Origin: JAJNBA01 sp963842295
GTDB lineage: Bacteria > Actinomycetota > UBA4738 > HRBIN12
Direction: 5' to 3'
Length of the DNA stretch: 64,000 nt
Assembly (NCBI GenBank): GCA_963842295.1
Contig: CAWJFY010000007.1
Location: forward strand, 62,001-126,000
Shown here: piece by piece, positions 36,979-45,401 of the stretch
Numbering within the stretch: position 1 is the stretch's first letter
Layout: each line of letters starts with the position of its first letter
Notes under the pieces: generated by a model
Seen by the model: the letters and a program-made list of their open reading frames with translations, nothing else
Database searches by the model: none
Told to the model about the DNA's origin: nothing
Translations under genes and position numbers: made by a program

Positions 36979-37450
36979 GTGGAAACCCTCGTGAAGTCGG
37001 CAGCCCGCGGCGCTACCTGGGGCGCGATCGCGACCGTACCGATGTCCGCCGTCATGCTCGTCGGTCAGCACCTGGGATGGATGAGGGAGCAACCGCCCGA
37101 GGTCCTGACCGAGGAGGCCCTGGAACGCGCCGACCTCCTCGAAGAGAAGTCGGTTGAGACCGTCCACGCGTTCGCCGTAGCGAGCCATTTCGCGTTCGGC
37201 GCCGCCGGGGGCGCTCTCTTCGGCCTGCTGCGACGGGCTGCGCCGATGCCTCCAGCGGTACCGAGCGGGATCGCGTTCGGGCTCGGGTATCTGGGGAGCC
37301 AGCTACCGAGGATGGATCCCGGCCATGAACCTCCTTCCCGCCGAGCAGCATCCCGGCAGGCGAGGAACGCTCGTGATGCTCGCGGCGCATGCCGTGTACG
37401 GGGCGACGATCGGAGCCCTGAGCCGTTGGGAAACGCGAGGTTGGCGGTAA
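36979..37450 (+). CDS. YagU/DUF1440-like membrane protein (one frameshift)
   Basis: GTG 36979 starts a membrane protein with KSAARGATWGAIATVPMSAV, a second hydrophobic stretch (HFAFGAAGGALFGLL) and, after a shift near 37280, a third (NLLPAEQHPGRRGTLVMLAA then HAVYGATIGALSRWETRGWR) ending at TAA 37450. The pieces make one ~156-residue protein. Some relatives respond to acid or envelope stress. Family assignment is tentative. Confidence 0.55.
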
Positions 37451-37600
37451 CGGCCGAGCAGGCCCGCGGCGTCTCGGTGTCAGCCAGCACTACCGCGTTG
37501 AGTCTCTGCTAGCACGCAGCCCTTGCATCCGGTCCCTCCGAGCGCACCCTCCTGCGTGGGCAAACCGACGAGCCAAGCGGCAACCGCATGCGTACATCTC

Positions 37601-37903
37601 ATGATGAACTGGGCCGAAGCTGATAGAGCTGTGGAGCACTTGCGGAGAGCCTCTGACCATGACGACTACCGAGCGTGGCGTCGGGCGCTCCGGGACACGC
37701 ACAAGGTGGTGGGTAAGCGATTGGCGAGCGCGACTGGGGAGAAACACTGGATCCAATACCGCGGCCGCCGCCCGGTCCTCCCCGACGATCTCCGCCGCGT
37801 CGCTGGTGATCTGGAGCGGCTGGTGCACCTCCAGACCGACAGCGAACCTCTAGCGGAGCTGCAACGACTCGACGTCACCCTCCACGATCTGATCCCGCGC
37901 TAG
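37601..37903 (+). CDS. Hypothetical 100-residue protein
   Basis: No family recognised. The start is ATG 37601 (or 37604). The protein is helical and charged (EADRAVEHLRRASDHDDYRA, and LERLVHLQTDSEPLAELQRL). Composition and codon use fit coding DNA on the plus strand. Ends 50 bases before the convergent coiled-coil gene. Confidence 0.45.
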   Translation: MMNWAEADRAVEHLRRASDHDDYRAWRRALRDTHKVVGKRLASATGEKHWIQYRGRRPVLPDDLRRVAGDLERLVHLQTDSEPLAELQRLDVTLHDLIPR

Positions 37904-37952
37904 CGGGAGGAGGTCACACGTGTCAAACGTGAGGCAGCGTACTCCTGCCCGT

Positions 37953-38144
37953 TCAAGACTCAGTCGCCAGAGTGTGGATGCGGCGCAGTCGGATTTCAGC
38001 GTCAAGCAGTCTCTGCTCGGTCGTCCCGTCGACAAGCACCTGATCTATCGCCAGGTCACGGATGGAACACAACCTGCGTTCGGCCCTCGTGAGCCTTTCG
38101 TCCAGGTCGGTGGAATCCCCCTCCAGGTTCATCTGAGCCAGCAT
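37953..38144 (-). CDS. Small coiled-coil protein, paralog of 32678-32863
   Basis: A 63-residue protein with two helices of the same pattern as 32678-32863: RLTRAERRLCSIRDLA and RLLDAEIRLRRIHTLA, separated by a short linker. ATG 38144 follows GGAGCC; ATG 38132 would align better with the paralog start. Function unknown. Confidence 0.55.
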   Translation of the reverse strand: MLAQMNLEGDSTDLDERLTRAERRLCSIRDLAIDQVLVDGTTEQRLLDAEIRLRRIHTLATES

Positions 38145-38297
38145 TCCCCAGGCTCCAAGCGATGAAACGGCCGACCCCGGTCCCAGGCGTCAGCTCCCCA
38201 TTGCCGGGGCAGTCCTCAGACGAAGCGCCAAGTCGTTCATGGAGGCCGGCCGGTGGGTATGGGGATTGGAGCGAGACTATGGGGGGCCGGGGGCGAC

Positions 38298-38972
38298 ATG
38301 ATGCACCCAGCAACACAGCGAAGAAAACTTGGCTTGTTCGTCCTGCTGCTCGCAGCAGCAGCCCGTGCTACGCCGGTCGTGGCTGACGAGGATCCGATCT
38401 CTTCATCGATCGGCACGGTCTCGAACACAGCGATGTCAACTGGCGAGGCGCCCACCAGCGTCCCCGTGCCCACCACCGTCCCCGTGCCCACCAGCGTCCC
38501 CGTGCCCACCAGCGTCCCCGTGCCCACCAGCGTCCCCGTGCCCACCAGCGTCCCCGTGCCCACCAGCGTCCCCGTGCCCACTCGCGTCCCCGACCCCATC
38601 GATTCGGTCTTGGACACCGTCTCGGACGCGACCGGGGTTTCGGGCACCGCCTCCGGCGCAACCGGCGCGGCATCCACCGCGGCCTCCGGCGCGACGGGGC
38701 GCGGGCCCGACTACGGTCTCGGATCGGGCGCGAGCACGCGTGGCAACACATCGACCCGTGAGGGACCGGGCGGGCCCTGTGATGCCCAGACGGACACGTG
38801 CATCCCGGAAGCGGCGGGGAAGGGTTGGCTTGCCAGAACGGTGGAGCGAGTACTCGGTTTCCTCGCACTAACGGGGTGGGCAGTGCTGCCATGGATCGTG
38901 ATCGCCGTCGGTCTCGCTGCCCTGGGGATCTTCCTTCTGCGGTCGAGCAGGAGCTCGACTTCCAGAACGTGA
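38298..38972 (+). CDS. Surface protein with VPVPTS repeat stalk
   Basis: About 224 residues from ATG 38298. A signal peptide (KLGLFVLLLAAAARATPVVA) is followed by seven PTSVPV-type hexapeptides, a Thr/Ser/Gly/Ala region, a short cysteine pair (CDAQTDTC) and a C-terminal membrane helix (ALTGWAVLPWIVIAVGLAAL) with an Arg/Ser tail. Same design as 33067-33810: export signal, repeat stalk, membrane anchor. It may project through the wall. The nearby sulfatase suggests extracellular chemistry, which is inference. Confidence 0.65.
   Translation: MMHPATQRRKLGLFVLLLAAAARATPVVADEDPISSSIGTVSNTAMSTGEAPTSVPVPTTVPVPTSVPVPTSVPVPTSVPVPTSVPVPTSVPVPTRVPDPIDSVLDTVSDATGVSGTASGATGAASTAASGATGRGPDYGLGSGASTRGNTSTREGPGGPCDAQTDTCIPEAAGKGWLARTVERVLGFLALTGWAVLPWIVIAVGLAALGIFLLRSSRSSTSRT
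38457..38583 (+). repeat. 18-bp tandem repeat array (VPVPTS codons)
   Basis: Seven nearly identical copies of CCCGTGCCCACCAGCGTC (18-base period, coding PVPTSV), with the first copies varying by one base. It lies in frame within the surface-protein gene, so unit gain or loss would change stalk length without breaking the frame. Confidence 0.85.
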
Positions 38973-39050
38973 CCCGCGAAGCCCACCTCCCCGGCGTCAG
39001 GCTTTGGCGGGCCGCTGGGGATGCCGGCGCCGCGTTCGAACTTCCTCGAG

Positions 39051-40487
39051 CTACCAGGAGAACCCGGGTGGAACCGGCTGGCAAAGCGACTCCGTAAGCG
39101 TCCGGAGCTGAGCTGCCCTCGTTGGTCTCCTCGACGCAACGTTCTGGAGCTGCCTGGGATCCTTGAGGAGGTCGTACAGCTCTTCCTCGCCGGTCGAGTA
39201 GTGGACGAACGTGAAGGATGGCGTTCGAACACCGCAGTAGGTGGGCACCGCCGGAGCCGTCTCCAGATGCTCGAGCAGGACCGAATCCCTGACCGAAGAC
39301 GACCGGTCGGTCCACAGCGGTCGCAGGGAGACGCCATCTGCCGGGATCGACGTCCCCGCGAAGTCCGCGATCGTGGGGGCCAGGTCGACGTTCGACACGA
39401 GCGCGTTCGACACGGTGCCAGCCGGGATCTCCCCGGGCAGGCGGACGATCATCGGCACTCGTATCGACTCCTCGTACGGGACCTGCTTGCCGCGCCACCT
39501 GTGCTCCCGGTTGGACAAGCCGTTGTCTGACGTGAAGATCACGAGGGTGTCGGCCGAACGCCCGGTCTCCACGAGCGCGCCCATGACCCTCGAAACCAGC
39601 TCGTCTACCGCGAGCAGGGCTTCCCACCGGTCCCGCGTCCGCTTGACCGTCCCGAAGATGCCCCGCGCCTGGTCGGCGATGTAGGCGGGCTTGTCGGACA
39701 CGTCGGCTTCGTCCACCGCCGGGCCCAACGGGACCGGGGCAGAGGCGAAGGTGCCCTCATGACGAGGTGCGGCGATAGCGGGATCGTGAGGGGCGAAAGG
39801 TGTCACGACCAAGAGGAACGGAGTTCCTTGGGGCGCGTTCCGGATGAATGAGACGGCCTGCCTGCGAAGCAGATCGGTCGAATAGTCCTTCGGGCGAGAT
39901 CCGTAGCCCACGTGACCGCGGATGTCGTCGTAGACCGTGTAACCGAAGTAGCGTCCGACACCGGTCATCGCGAACCATCGATCCCAGCCCGGGGGGACGT
40001 TCGCTGACTCGCCGCCGTATCCGTTCATGTACTTGCCTATCAGCGCGGTCCGATACCCCACGTCGTCGAGAGCCGTGGCGATCGTGTCCGATTCCGAGGG
40101 TTGGAAGACGGACCAGCCGCCATTCGGAGGGATGTTCGAATAGACGCCTGTCGTGTGGGAGTACTTGCCTGTGAAGATCGTAGCCCGAGAAGGACAGCAC
40201 AAGGGATTGGTGATGATCGCCCTGCGAAGCGTCATCCCTCGCGTCACCAAGAGACGCCGGACCTCGGGCATCACTCGGAGAGTGTCGTAGCGCTGGTCGT
40301 CTGTGACGATCAGGACGATGTTGGGAGGACCGGGCGTCTGGGCACGTGCAGGCCGCTGCGGTGTCTCCGCGACCAGCAATCCCCATTGAAGCGCGGTCAG
40401 CAACAGGACGACCGAAGCAGCGCTGCAGACCGCGACGGACCGAAACCCCCAACACCCCCATGAAAGCAGCAACCTAGCACGGCTCAC
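39051..40487 (-). CDS. Secreted type I sulfatase (paralog of 8724-10268)
   Basis: A 478-residue sulfatase with an N-terminal membrane/signal segment (VAVCSAASVVLLLTALQWGL), the metal site TDDQRYDT and the signature LCCPSRATIFTG, with the formylglycine cysteine at about C97. The C-terminal region (LEHLETAPAVPTYCGVRTPS and ELYDLLKDPRQLQNVA) matches the core-region sulfatase closely in pattern, so the two are paralogs. This one lacks the C-terminal membrane tail and lies in the accessory region. Confidence 0.87.
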   Translation of the reverse strand: MSRARLLLSWGCWGFRSVAVCSAASVVLLLTALQWGLLVAETPQRPARAQTPGPPNIVLIVTDDQRYDTLRVMPEVRRLLVTRGMTLRRAIITNPLCCPSRATIFTGKYSHTTGVYSNIPPNGGWSVFQPSESDTIATALDDVGYRTALIGKYMNGYGGESANVPPGWDRWFAMTGVGRYFGYTVYDDIRGHVGYGSRPKDYSTDLLRRQAVSFIRNAPQGTPFLLVVTPFAPHDPAIAAPRHEGTFASAPVPLGPAVDEADVSDKPAYIADQARGIFGTVKRTRDRWEALLAVDELVSRVMGALVETGRSADTLVIFTSDNGLSNREHRWRGKQVPYEESIRVPMIVRLPGEIPAGTVSNALVSNVDLAPTIADFAGTSIPADGVSLRPLWTDRSSSVRDSVLLEHLETAPAVPTYCGVRTPSFTFVHYSTGEEELYDLLKDPRQLQNVASRRPTRAAQLRTLTESLCQPVPPGFSW

Positions 40488-40693
40488 AGAAGAGTTCTGG
40501 TTCGACGCAACACTCGCCGTGAAGCAACGCCTCGTAGAGCGAGTCGAAAACCCTATCGAGGCGGCGGCACCGCTCGCGATCCCAGCGGCTGCGCGATCAC
40601 CTCGAGTAGGCGATCTGGCGGATCCGCTCCCGCGCGACGCCGAGCCTCCCCGGACGGCGAGCGCACCTGTTCTGACCGGTCGCCTCGAGGGGC

Positions 40694-41176
40694 TCAGCCT
40701 TGTCCCAGAGCGCTTCGGAGCTGATCCAGCATGGCCTGCTCGCCTTCGCTGACCTGCACCGCGCCGAAGCCCATGAACCCGCCTTCTTTCGCGGCGTCAG
40801 CAGCCGCCTGCGCCGCCATGACTAGCCAGCCTCGAAAGGCTTGGGTCTCTTCAGGTGTTGCCTTCTCGGCGACGATCGCGTCGACGGCACGAAGTTCGTC
40901 GAGGATCTCGGTGCCAGCGGTTGCTGCACTAGTCGGCTTGAAATTCCGCGCCGGGTTCTGCTTCTGATTCATCATGGCCTGGATGTCGAGGGCCACCGCA
41001 GCGAGCAACTCTTCCTGGCTGGGCGGAACGGTGGCAGCGCGGAGCGTCGCCATCATTTCCTTCGAGATCTCGATCGGACCGCCGGGGTCAGCGATCGTGA
41101 TCGCCATCCCCGCCACCATCGGCGCCCGGAGCACACGTTCCCACTCGTCGTCGGTGAACGATGCCTTCGACGTCAT
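40694..41176 (-). CDS. Conserved hypothetical helical protein
   Basis: A 160-residue soluble, mostly helical protein. It begins MTSKASFTDDEWERVLRAPM after a GGGGGAGG ribosome-binding site and has an Ala-rich C-terminal half (RGWLVMAAQAAADAAKEGGF). Proteins of this shape occur widely in actinobacteria without a known role. No catalytic motif is visible. Confidence 0.6.
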   Translation of the reverse strand: MTSKASFTDDEWERVLRAPMVAGMAITIADPGGPIEISKEMMATLRAATVPPSQEELLAAVALDIQAMMNQKQNPARNFKPTSAATAGTEILDELRAVDAIVAEKATPEETQAFRGWLVMAAQAAADAAKEGGFMGFGAVQVSEGEQAMLDQLRSALGQG

Positions 41177-41548
41177 TCGACCTCCCCCCTCATCGCCCAG
41201 AATTCAGCCTACTCGTGACGCACGGCGGCGCGGCGCCCTCACCCGAAGGCCGCCCAACCTGCTCGAGCGGCCAGCCAGCCCGGTCGTCGGTGAGCCTCGC
41301 CGGAGGTATCGCCACAAACTGCAGCGTAGGCCAGACCTGCTGGTGAGGGAGAGGACGCTCGTGTGCACGAGAGTTCGCGAGCCCAACCTTACCGATGGGT
41401 TCGGCGTTGTCGCAGCCTGACTCGTTACAGGACTGACGTGGCGAACGTCACCATCGACCAGTGCGCGTCGGCACGGACTTCACGAGATGCCGTCCGTAGG
41501 GTCGGTTCATCGACAAGATCCCGAAGGGATCGAGAGGAAGGGGGAGCC
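41177..41548. other. Intergenic region, nothing recognised
   Basis: About 370 bases between divergent genes. No convincing reading frame, repeat or RNA fold was seen; it must hold the promoters of both neighbours. Confidence 0.4.
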
Positions 41549-42040
41549 ATGAGCGCCCAGGGAGCAACCCTCGGAAGAGGGACCGTCCGGATCCCGATCT
41601 GGCCCGTGGCCGTCGTCGTTCTTGCCGCCACCGCCGCAGTGATCGGACTGTCCTCGATCGACTCGATCGGCTCGATCGCGCCGGCGAGGACGCTGGTGAC
41701 GGTGACCGACGCCCAGCGGCTCGCGAGCTCGACCGCTGCGGTCCGTGAGCAGGGAGCAACGCTTCCGGTGATCGTGGGTATCTCCCACGTGGCACCGTCG
41801 CTCCAGGCGTCCACGGGCTACTCGGGCTTCGAGAACCCGGCCGCCACCTACATCCGCGAGTCGTCCGGCTACGCGGGCTTCGAGAATCCCGCTGCCAGCG
41901 GCGCCGTTGCATGGGGTTCGATCGGCGGCCCGAACGAAGCTCTGCACCGCCAGTACAGCCCTCCCCAGGACGGCGTGGCATCGGCACCCACCTGGGGTCC
42001 GATCATGGTGAACGGCGAGCCCTGCATGCAGTGCAGGTAG
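41549..42040 (+). CDS. Single-helix membrane protein with GFENPAA repeats
   Basis: Unrecognised 163-residue protein. ATG 41549 follows AGAGGAAGGGGGAG. One N-terminal membrane helix (IPIWPVAVVVLAATAAVIGL) is followed by an outer region with two copies of SGY(S/A)GFENPAA and a C-terminal CMQC. A strong terminator follows 20 bases later, so it is a well-defined single-gene transcript. Confidence 0.62.
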   Translation: MSAQGATLGRGTVRIPIWPVAVVVLAATAAVIGLSSIDSIGSIAPARTLVTVTDAQRLASSTAAVREQGATLPVIVGISHVAPSLQASTGYSGFENPAATYIRESSGYAGFENPAASGAVAWGSIGGPNEALHRQYSPPQDGVASAPTWGPIMVNGEPCMQCR

Positions 42041-42060
42041 ACCCCCGCCGTGCAGGCGAG

Positions 42061-42090
42061 AAAGGGGCCGGCGGCTCGCCGGCCCCTTTT
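42061..42090 (+). terminator. Intrinsic terminator
   Basis: AAAGGGGCCGGCG-GCT-CGCCGGCCCCTTTT: a 13-bp stem, 3-base loop and T-run, 20 bases after the stop of the GFENPAA-repeat gene. Confidence 0.93.
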
Positions 42091-42195
42091 CCATCTCACC
42101 GGCGCCCAGAGCGTCCCCGACCGTTTTCGCGGGTGGGGCGGGGGTGAGGCCGAGCAAGGGGAAAGCCCCCAGCTCAACCCGGGCCCTCCCTCATG

Positions 42196-42270
42196 CCAGT
42201 CCGTCCCGCCAGCCTCGAGCTCCCGGTGCTCGCGCACGCTCACGCCGAGACGGACCAGCGCAGATCCCAT
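42196..42270 (-). pseudogene. Middle fragment of the HTH repeat family
   Basis: Reads RLGVSVREHRELEAG, the recognition-helix region of the ~69-residue helix-turn-helix protein (intact copy: RLGVSVREYRELE at 47089). Both ends are lost. Confidence 0.65.
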
Positions 42271-42314
42271 AAATAGGTCTTACCACTGAAGCGATGCTGA
42301 CGGGGCGCCAGCGA

Positions 42315-42668
42315 TCATGGAACGCGGCCGGGGTCCGTTCCTAGCAGGAGCGCGACAGTGATGAGCCCGCAGAGCACGATGACGCCGGCGATCATCACGG
42401 CGATGCCCGGTGCTGGCAGGGGTTCGCCGTCGCGGATCGCGGTGTCCATCGCCCGCCATCGGCGCCGTGCGATGGCAGCGGTCACGACACCCGCGAGGAT
42501 CAGCAGGACCCCGACCGTCTCCCACGCCCAATGGAGCGTCTGCCCCGCAAGGAGCCGTGCGGCCGCCACGCCGGAGGCGACGAGTGCGAGCGCCGTCCGC
42601 AGCCACGCAAGATACGTCCGCTCATTCGCTAGTTGGAACTGCACTTCAGGACTACGACGCTCGCTCAT
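42315..42668 (-). CDS. DUF202-family membrane protein
   Basis: A 117-residue protein with the DUF202 (YidH-type) start ANERTYLAWLRTALALVASG and three membrane helices. ATG 42668 is chosen because the family motif lies just after it. Role unknown; members are common small inner-membrane proteins. Confidence 0.85.
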   Translation of the reverse strand: MSERRSPEVQFQLANERTYLAWLRTALALVASGVAAARLLAGQTLHWAWETVGVLLILAGVVTAAIARRRWRAMDTAIRDGEPLPAPGIAVMIAGVIVLCGLITVALLLGTDPGRVP

Positions 42669-42829
42669 GTCCAAACTCCCGCTATCGAGATGGCGCGAGC
42701 CTAGCGCGTACCTAGACGGACTTCGGGCCTCCGTAGCGCACGTGCGCCGGATGCACGATGACAGACGGTGCTCGCTCCCGCAAGGTCGAGCAAACCGCCC
42801 AGCCCACAACCCCTGCAAGGAGGACGTCC

Positions 42830-43702
42830 ATGCACCGTCACCGTCGAGCCATCCGAAACGGCACGCTCATCGGCTTAATCGTCGCGCTGATCCTTCCGGC
42901 GTCCTCCGCGTTCGCGGCGGCGATCTCGCTCGAACGCACCATCCGAACCACGCCCTTCGCCGGGACGTCGGTGTCGATGAGGGATCACGAGGGCAGCGCG
43001 TTCGTGCCGGTGGACAACTCCCTTTGGCTCGCAGACGACAACGGCGACGCCCTCTACGAGGTGAACCCGACGACCGGAGCCTTGAAGCGGAAGATCCCGC
43101 AGGCCGACTTCAACGCGGCGCCCAGGTTGGGTGGCGGTCCGCAGGCAGGTTCGAACCGCACCGAAGACTTCGAGGCCCTCGCCTACGATGTGAACAGCGA
43201 TACGCTGTACGTCTTCTCCGGCCGGTGCTGCTCGTCCTCGATACTGCCGACGGCCTTCCGACTGACGCGCCAGAGCGGCACCCTTCGGGTAGCGGACTGG
43301 CAGCCGTTGGCTTCGACCGCCGACTACACCGGGGCGGCCTGGAACTCCGGCGACGACAGGATCTACGTGGGCAAGGGTCGTCTGTTCCGCTCCTTCGACT
43401 ACACGACGGCGGCGGAGGGACCTACTTTCAAGGTGCAAGGCGTTTCGGGGATCATGGGCATGGACTTTTCCGCGAACGGCGCCGACCTCTTCATCACCAA
43501 CAACAACGAACGGCTGATCCGGATCAACTGGGGAACCAGGACCATCGTCGGCGGCTGGAACCTCGACCTGACTCCCTTCGGCGTGCGAGATAGCCGGGCG
43601 GTCGCGGTTGTAGGTGGTCGCTATCTCGTCAGCGACGGAGCCGACTCGCGGGCGAATGGGGACCCCCTCAAGTACGCAGTGTTCGTCTTCGCAGCCGCCT
43701 AA
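42830..43702 (+). CDS. Secreted beta-propeller-like protein
   Basis: A 290-residue exported protein. AAGGAGG precedes ATG 42830 and a signal peptide (LIGLIVALILPASSAFAA) follows. The mature part has repeated strand patterns (LWLADDNGDALYEVNPTTGA, DDRIYVGKGRLFRSFDY, DLFITNNNERLIRINWGTR) typical of a propeller such as SdiA-regulated or esterase-like phytase families. It also has a double cysteine (GRCCSSS). No catalytic site is identified. Confidence 0.65.
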   Translation: MHRHRRAIRNGTLIGLIVALILPASSAFAAAISLERTIRTTPFAGTSVSMRDHEGSAFVPVDNSLWLADDNGDALYEVNPTTGALKRKIPQADFNAAPRLGGGPQAGSNRTEDFEALAYDVNSDTLYVFSGRCCSSSILPTAFRLTRQSGTLRVADWQPLASTADYTGAAWNSGDDRIYVGKGRLFRSFDYTTAAEGPTFKVQGVSGIMGMDFSANGADLFITNNNERLIRINWGTRTIVGGWNLDLTPFGVRDSRAVAVVGGRYLVSDGADSRANGDPLKYAVFVFAAA

Positions 43703-43807
43703 CCCCATCCTGCTGCCGCGGGCGTCAGGACGTCGCGAACGCTTACGTCGCCTCGGATCGGTGGGGCGCACCCGTCGAGCCGGATCATTCCCCGATCCGA
43801 GGCGCTC

Positions 43808-44104
43808 ATGCGGGCGGCGGTGGCGCGGGCGCTGGCCCTGTCGCCGCGGATGATCGTGTACGTCGAGCCGACGAGCGGGCTCGAGCCGGCGGCGGCCCGG
43901 CGGTTCGACGCGCTGCTGCTCGAGCTCCGGGCACAGGGCGTGGAGGCGCTCGTAGTCTCCCACGATCTGCCGTCGATCCTGCACGTGCCGGACGAGGTAC
44001 ACCTGCTGCACGAGGGGCGGGTCCACCTCGCGGGGCCGCCGCGCGCGTTCGTGGAAAGTGCCGGCCCCTTCGTGCGACAGTTTCATCGATGGAAGGAGCC
44101 GACG
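43808..44104 (+). pseudogene. ABC transporter ATPase C-terminal fragment (MlaF-like)
   Basis: Reads like the second half of an ABC ATPase: RAAVARALALSPRMIVYVEP (Walker B region, with the usual aspartate replaced), TSGLEPAAARRFDALLLELR, then ALVVSHDL (H-loop). Walker A and most of the signature are missing, and upstream sequence does not supply them. The closest style is the lipid-transport MlaF/Ttg2A type. The DNA is more GC-rich than its neighbours. A truncated gene, not active. Confidence 0.65.
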
Positions 44105-44144
44105 GGCCGCCGACGGTCTGTGACGCCGAGTCTCGGAGGACGCG

Positions 44145-44558
44145 ATGAAGATGAAGGGGCAGCTGAACGTGAAGACCCCGGCCGAGTACATCGCCGCGGT
44201 GGAGGACAAGCGCCGGTCCGACATCGCGGCACTCGATGCGCTGATCCGCAAGCACGCGCCCAAGCTCGAGCCGGTCATCATGCACGGCATGCTCGGCTAC
44301 GGGCCGTTTCACTACCGCTACGCGAGCGGCCGCGAGGGCGACGCCTGCAAGCTCTCGATCGCCAGCAACGCCTCGTACATCTCGCTGTACTGCTTCGCCT
44401 CCGACGCGAAGGGCTACGTCGCCGAGCGGTACGTCGACCGGCTCCCGAAGGCCAACATCGGCAAGGCCTGCGTGATGATCAAGAAGCTCGCGGACCTCGA
44501 CGAGAAGGCGCTCGTGGCGCTCATCAAGGAGACAGCGAAGATGGGCCTCGTCGCCTGA
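44145..44558 (+). CDS. DUF1801-domain protein
   Basis: A 137-residue protein with the DUF1801 (YdhG-like) landmarks VEDKRRSDIAALDALIRKHA, MHGMLGYGPFHYRY and SLYCFASDAKGYVAERY. This fold is related to frataxin-like iron-binding proteins; the biological role of this family is unsettled. The gene is intact, next to a truncated ABC gene, and both have higher GC than the flanks. Confidence 0.8.
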   Translation: MKMKGQLNVKTPAEYIAAVEDKRRSDIAALDALIRKHAPKLEPVIMHGMLGYGPFHYRYASGREGDACKLSIASNASYISLYCFASDAKGYVAERYVDRLPKANIGKACVMIKKLADLDEKALVALIKETAKMGLVA

Positions 44559-44739
44559 GCCCACGCGACGTCGTGGCGCGACCGAGGTCGCGTCGTCCTT
44601 CTCAGCAGAACGGGACGGGCGAGTTGTTCAGCGCCTCGATCCCGGCATGAAACGCGTTCCCACCCTCGCTCTTGGCCTTCTCGAGCCTGTCGATGGCGAT
44701 GTCGTTGCGGGTCTTCTCGTCGAGGGAAACGTGAGGCGA

Positions 44740-44883
44740 GTTTGTGGGGGCGCCTCCAGGTAGGCTTCGATCTCCCGGCACTCCCGCATGGTCACGCCGA
44801 GGCGCCAGGCGACGTGACCCACCGACCAGCCCGGCTCGCAGTCGATCCTGCTCGAGCATCTTCGGGAACATCGACATCGCTTG
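44740..44883 (-). pseudogene. Frameshifted copy of the HTH repeat family
   Basis: N-terminus MSMFPKMLEQDRLRAG in one frame, then CEPGWSVGHVAWRLGVTMRE and CREIEAYLEA in the next. It matches the intact copy MLEQDRKRAGWSVGQAAWRL-GVSVREYRELE but lacks the C-terminal DRICK-FGWPQTF part. Confidence 0.72.
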
Positions 44884-44954
44884 CAAATGACTTTCCGTAG
44901 GGTCGGGATCATCCTTCGTTTGCCCTGCTGCATCCGGAGGGGAACAATGGAAAC

Positions 44955-45287
44955 GTGCAGAAACTCTCCCTCGACTCCCTCGCTCGCCAAGAGCTCAAGC
45001 GAGCAGCCAACACTGAGAGCGGCCGGAGTGCAGAGACGATCGTTGGTGGACACGCAAAGGTTCTGCGTCAGACGGTAATCGCCATGATGAAGGGCGTCGT
45101 CCACAACGAGCACGAGAGTCCGGGCGAGGCGACGGTTCAAGTCTTGCACGGACGCGTTCGGATGTCGGCAGGCGATTCGTCCTGGGAGGGTCGCGCGGGA
45201 ACGGTGCTCATCGTGCCGGACGCACGCCACGCGCTCGAGGCGCTGGAAGACGCAGCCATCCTCCTCACCGTGGCGAAGCCAGGCTGA
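44955..45287 (+). CDS. Cupin-domain protein
   Basis: A 110-residue single-domain cupin. Typical features are the motif 1 region NEHESPGEATVQVLHGRVRM and the motif 2 region IVPDARHALEALEDAAILL. The GTG start at 44955 follows GGGGAAC. The usual metal triad is incomplete (few histidines), so it may be a binding or structural cupin rather than an enzyme. Confidence 0.75.
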   Translation: MQKLSLDSLARQELKRAANTESGRSAETIVGGHAKVLRQTVIAMMKGVVHNEHESPGEATVQVLHGRVRMSAGDSSWEGRAGTVLIVPDARHALEALEDAAILLTVAKPG

Positions 45288-45401
45288 CGCAGCCGGCCGC
45301 GAGAGCCATCAGGCCATCTGTCTGACCGACAACCCGTCAAGGGATGCTCCTGTCGGCAGGCGGGTCAGAACCGGCCTGATCTGACGATTTGGGTTCCGGG
45401 C

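Noticed and set aside
38457..38583. Possible CRISPR array
   Set aside because: Eighteen-base repeats are contiguous without spacers and lie in frame inside a gene; no cas genes are nearby. No CRISPR was seen anywhere in the window.
40590..40650. Sigma-factor region 4-like stretch on the minus strand (RLGVARERIRQIAYSR)
   Set aside because: Only about 16 residues fit and a stop follows at once; could be chance or a tiny relic.
43808..44650. One 280-residue ABC/unknown fusion
   Set aside because: After about 44104 this frame only shadows the intact DUF1801 gene; the ABC part is a truncated relic.
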